Below the pieces are notes generated by a model. The model worked only from the letters and a program-made list of their open reading frames with translations. It searched no databases and had not been told where the DNA came from. 64,000 bases of DNA from assembly GCF_040834005.1 (NCBI RefSeq), contig NZ_CP162129.1, positions 4,351,501 through 4,415,500 on the forward strand. Direction: 5' to 3'. The DNA is from Paenibacillus sp. PL2-23. GTDB lineage: Bacteria; Bacillota; Bacilli; Paenibacillales; Paenibacillaceae. A program made the translations under genes and the position numbers. Positions 60,748 to 64,000 of this stretch are shown here, one piece after another. Each line of letters begins with the position of its first letter. Within the stretch, counting starts at the first letter, position 1.

Positions 60748-63210
60748 CTAAGCCTCCTCCAGTGCAAGCAGCCGCGCCGTATGTTGTGCGAGTATCCAGT
60801 CCTGCACGCCGTCATGCGTTTTGATCGCTGCGATGTCTTGCACGTTTTGCGCAATAACACTTCCTTGTGTCGAGTCGTACGTTATGGTTGCGTCAACTGC
60901 GTTTGAAGTATAGGCGTACTTGTCCAGGACGATGTAGTCGACGTAATATTCGGCGTCTGGGTCAATACGTGCCGTAGCAGTTGTGTATCTCTCATTGCCG
61001 TAAGCATCCGACGTACCGAATAGCCATCCCGTGTTAATGTCCGACGTAATCGGCTCTCTATCCGATCCCTTATATATTGCAAGTATTTTATCAGCTCGGC
61101 GGAGCAGTGTACTGCCTGTTGCGGATATGCGGTTAATATAATACTGACCGCTGAATAGCGTCGGTGTAATGCGTTCTCGCACAACAACACCTTCCACCAG
61201 TTCGACCGCGTTACCGCCAGCATCCAACGAAAGACCGCCGAGATCGCCCTCTAATTGCTCGACAACAGGCGTTGCGAATACGTAATCGAGTGCAGCCCAC
61301 GCGTCCCAGCCCGGCGCTTTATTCGCAGCGACGAATGCTTCCGTATTGGTCGTAGGAGCATTCCCTTCGATAATCGATACCCACGAGTTGTATACGGTGC
61401 CGTTGTTACCATTCGCCTTCCAACCGTTCATGAGCGCTTTTACAGCGTTGGTGTTCGGGTTCAGAGCGTCAGTCCATCCGCTATCCGCGTCCGATACCGT
61501 GACGTACAGTGTAGATCCGTTATACGTCTGCTGATCGCCTTTTGTCGGAGTCCCTCCGCTAATTACCAGCTCGTAAATTGCCCCGTTATACTTAGCGATT
61601 GACGCAGAATTTGCGATACCGCCCGCTAAGCTTAAGGCAAGCCGCTTGAATCCGGTGAAGTCCGCAGAATGTGTCCATCCGAGCGCGCCGTCTAACTTCA
61701 CATCAGTCTTCCACCGCCTAAGCACCTGCCCCGTCGCGCTATCGTAACTGTCCGCAATCGTCCGGTCGACGTTGCTGGCGAGCTTGATTGGAACGTTAGT
61801 GTATTGGTCGACGCGAGGTTCGAACGGTGTTGCTACGGAGCCTAGTTCGAGTTGTGGGTTCGTGAATGTGAATGTCCCGACGCTAAGTGAACTCAACTCT
61901 ACTTGCAATACGTAATATGTCGCATCGGTTGTAATAGTGTCTCCCGAGGTTGCCTGTTTGCTGTTTGAGAAAGCGGTCCTGTTAGAGTTATATAGCCGAG
62001 TCCACACCCTGCCATTTGCGTTAAATGTAATTTTGTAAGTAGTAGAAGGAAGCAATGGTATTTCAATTGTCGACTTTTGGTCTGCCGCTGTAGCCGTCAG
62101 CTTCAACTCATATGGCGCAAGAATTTCTGCGTTCGCATGTAGCGTCCATTGTGTAAACGGCGGCAACAGGTTCTTCCCCTTCTTCCGAACGCTCACGCCC
62201 TGAAGATGTTGCACTCCGTCCAGGTACGGCAGATAAGCGTCAATCGCATCGCCTGTTATCGTAGTACCGATGGCGGCGTAGTCTGCTGCGGAGACTTCGT
62301 AAAGGCGAACACCATCAAAATCGAGCATGCCACCGGCGCCACTACCGCATAGTCGGATACTATCTTCGGTACCGTCCGCAACGAACTTTACGTACAACGT
62401 AGCCCACGCCGAGCCGACGCCCACCGAGGACGTATAAGCTACAGTCGCCCCTTTATAGATACGAAGGTGCGTTCCATTAGGCGATGCGATGTTAGACTTA
62501 GTGCGGCAAATTGCAATATAGTTTTTACCGACTTCTGTTTTAATTACACGAGTTAGCCCATTACCACTATTTGCGGAAGTCCACCGTTGGAATCTCGTTC
62601 CGATCTCGGCACCTGTAGTCTCGAGCGTTGGCATAGTTACATCGGCTCCCGTCGCCGACCATCCGTTAGCGATACCGTCCGAATTCGAATCTGACTCGAA
62701 ATTACCGTCCTTGCCAAGTATATTGACCAGCGTTCGTCCCTTAACCTGCACCGTCGCCCCACTCGCTTGGGACGTGTTAATGACGTTAGCCCCACGCTTG
62801 ATCGTTACCTTCTGCTCCTGGGCAGCGAGCTGCTTAGCGTGGATCTCCTTGATCAGGATGTCGAGAGAAGCGCGGGCGACGTTATCCGCGCCAACACGGG
62901 CAGCCTGGATCTCGGCAGCGGATGGAGCAGGCCCGGCAATTATCGTGGTGAGGATGGTACGGAGCTCTGCGATTGCCGCTTGCACCGTAGATGCGGACAT
63001 ACCAGCTACGGCCGACAAAGTGATTGCGCTTGCTGCATGTGCAGCTATCGCCTGAATATGCTCATTAACCGCGGCTATACGCGCTTTCTGTTCAGCGCTA
63101 ATTTGAGTCTGTAGTGATGCTAGATCAGAATCAGCACGGTCGAGGTTGCGGTTATGTTTGGCCAGGTTAGCCGTATCAAGTTCTGGACCAATGACTTCAA
63201 ATCTGCTCAT
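60748..63210 (-). CDS. Large phage tail fibre/baseplate-type protein
   Basis: 820 residues. N-terminal helical part (1-150, 'ISAEQKARIAAVNEHIQAIAAHAASAITLSAVA', 'AVQAAIAELRTIL') followed by beta-rich domains: one like carbohydrate-binding modules ('NGWSATGADVTMPTLETTGAEIGTRFQRWTS', about 185-310), further CBM-type repeats ('YKITFNANGRVWTRLYN'), and a DUF-type C-terminus with coil. It lies between Dit and Tal, so it is part of the tail tip or a receptor-binding fibre; family uncertain. Confidence 0.8.
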   Translation of the reverse strand: MSRFEVIGPELDTANLAKHNRNLDRADSDLASLQTQISAEQKARIAAVNEHIQAIAAHAASAITLSAVAGMSASTVQAAIAELRTILTTIIAGPAPSAAEIQAARVGADNVARASLDILIKEIHAKQLAAQEQKVTIKRGANVINTSQASGATVQVKGRTLVNILGKDGNFESDSNSDGIANGWSATGADVTMPTLETTGAEIGTRFQRWTSANSGNGLTRVIKTEVGKNYIAICRTKSNIASPNGTHLRIYKGATVAYTSSVGVGSAWATLYVKFVADGTEDSIRLCGSGAGGMLDFDGVRLYEVSAADYAAIGTTITGDAIDAYLPYLDGVQHLQGVSVRKKGKNLLPPFTQWTLHANAEILAPYELKLTATAADQKSTIEIPLLPSTTYKITFNANGRVWTRLYNSNRTAFSNSKQATSGDTITTDATYYVLQVELSSLSVGTFTFTNPQLELGSVATPFEPRVDQYTNVPIKLASNVDRTIADSYDSATGQVLRRWKTDVKLDGALGWTHSADFTGFKRLALSLAGGIANSASIAKYNGAIYELVISGGTPTKGDQQTYNGSTLYVTVSDADSGWTDALNPNTNAVKALMNGWKANGNNGTVYNSWVSIIEGNAPTTNTEAFVAANKAPGWDAWAALDYVFATPVVEQLEGDLGGLSLDAGGNAVELVEGVVVRERITPTLFSGQYYINRISATGSTLLRRADKILAIYKGSDREPITSDINTGWLFGTSDAYGNERYTTATARIDPDAEYYVDYIVLDKYAYTSNAVDATITYDSTQGSVIAQNVQDIAAIKTHDGVQDWILAQHTARLLALEEA

Positions 63211-63225
63211 ATGCGCGCTCCTTTC

Positions 63226-64000
63226 TTAGTAGAGGTATGTGTGACGGAAAATAAAAGAGACCGTCATGTTGAGCCCGGCCCCGGATATAGATATGTTGTT
63301 GTCACCTTCGACAAGGCGAGGGAAGGTACCGTTCACACCACTCAACGCGCTGGAGCCATTCTTTTGGATTGTCTGCTCGAGAGGCGCGCAATTAATCTCC
63401 AGCACGTCACCAGCAACCATATTCAAATTAAGCGTCAGCGTCTCGCCGGTCGTCGTGTTGGATACCGTGATGTTTGATCCTGCGCCGACAAGGCGAATGA
63501 CTGGATATGTCTCGTGCGTACCGGCGTGGTAGAGCGTCCGCAGCGTAGGAGACGTGGTAACAGAGAAAGCCGGCGGCGTTTCGTACCTCAGTCCCATTCC
63601 ATAGGAGTATCCCAGGCCGTACTCCAACTGCGTCATACTATCGGTTACGCTCTCACTGAACGGAAAGAACGCCTTAAACGGTAGCGTGAATTCACCTAGA
63701 GACGCGATCTTATCAATCGGGATCCGACCGTTATATTTGCACATCCAACGCTTGCCCGTCATCCGATCGAGGATGAGTGGTCTCACACCAGCTCGGGCAT
63801 TGAACACCTTAGCCATCTGCTGCAGTGCGATCTGATAAGAAGCCTCGTCTTCAGTGATCAGCGATACCTCAAGCTCGATTAGCCGCGGGCCGTAGCGTGT
63901 CTCCACGTCTACAGTGCCGTCAAGCCCCTCCAGTTCTTCCTCCGTTTGGATCGTCTCCGGAAGCAAGGGAATATTCGCCCTGGTTAGCAACAAGCCGAGA
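63226..64000 (-). CDS. Phage distal tail protein (Dit-like), 5' end outside window
   Basis: At least 258 residues in frame to the window edge. 'GTVDVETRYGPRLIELEVSLITEDEASYQIALQQMAKVFNARAGVRPLILDRMTGKRWMCKYNGRI' and 'FTLPFKAFFPFSESV' are the N-terminal part of the Dit/siphovirus tail component family; the C-terminal domain is beta-rich with 'GETLTLNLNMVAGDVLEINC'. It would form the ring that connects tail tube and tip. The true start is upstream of 64000. Confidence 0.88.
   Translation of the reverse strand, partial: LGLLLTRANIPLLPETIQTEEELEGLDGTVDVETRYGPRLIELEVSLITEDEASYQIALQQMAKVFNARAGVRPLILDRMTGKRWMCKYNGRIPIDKIASLGEFTLPFKAFFPFSESVTDSMTQLEYGLGYSYGMGLRYETPPAFSVTTSPTLRTLYHAGTHETYPVIRLVGAGSNITVSNTTTGETLTLNLNMVAGDVLEINCAPLEQTIQKNGSSALSGVNGTFPRLVEGDNNISISGAGLNMTVSFIFRHTYLY

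Overview
The window looks like the chromosome of a spore-forming, low-GC-phylum Gram-positive bacterium, most likely Paenibacillus or a close relative. The evidence is the gene content (EndoAI/EndoA next to alanine racemase, a sigY-yxlCDEFG operon, paired YjcZ-type sporulation peptides, a Tyr T-box before tyrS, Rex boxes), strong AGGAGG ribosome sites with many TTG/GTG starts, and fairly GC-rich core genes. Identifications rest on reading protein motifs by eye; no database search was run.

Layout. 0-11 kb: a YitT membrane protein, a 51-nt repeat locus, a group II intron of the terminator-targeting kind sitting directly behind the terminator of a glutathione peroxidase gene, then a glucuronoxylan-side-chain module: alpha-glucuronidase (aguA) divergent from a GntR regulator, uxuA and uxuB. 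A second locus of the same 51-nt repeat follows. 11-23 kb: HesB-like protein, the complete sigY operon with its predicted own promoter, a YdbS/YdbT pair, and a Tad-like pilus operon (cpaB, tadZ, cpaF, tadB, tadC, two small membrane peptides, two pseudopilin-like proteins). 23-31 kb: ydcC-like lipoprotein, alr, ndoAI, ndoA; PspC/PspA; a NADH oxidase behind three Rex-type operators; a PfpI protein. 31-44 kb: alpha-galactosidase with its LacI regulator, proline/threonine-rich lipoproteins, a CobW GTPase with an orphan solute-binding protein, two YjcZ peptides behind CATAnnnTA sporulation promoters, a phosphodiester glycosidase with a glycosyltransferase, and tyrS with its T-box.

44-64 kb is accessory DNA of a decayed prophage/integrated element. 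45.3-47.2 kb is a mosaic of broken genes (PIN toxin, terminase small subunit, methylase, ParB). 47.4-49 kb carries AT-rich secreted proteins (a matrixin protease). 49-51.2 kb holds a decayed copy of the endolysin interrupted by an IS21 remnant, plus a broken integrase beside a GroEL-tail-like scar. 51.4-55.6 kb is cargo: Mrr-type nuclease, NucB-Excalibur lipoprotein and a proteasome-like Ntn hydrolase. 55.7-64 kb is an apparently intact tail/lysis module (Dit, large fibre-like protein, Tal, XhlA-like, holin, endolysin).

The most novel candidate is the 54.1-55.6 kb cassette: a roughly 408-residue protein whose N-terminus places Thr1, Asp17 and Lys33 exactly as in proteasome beta subunits, with a 65-residue partner gene, a ribosome-site hairpin, and near-matching terminators on both sides.
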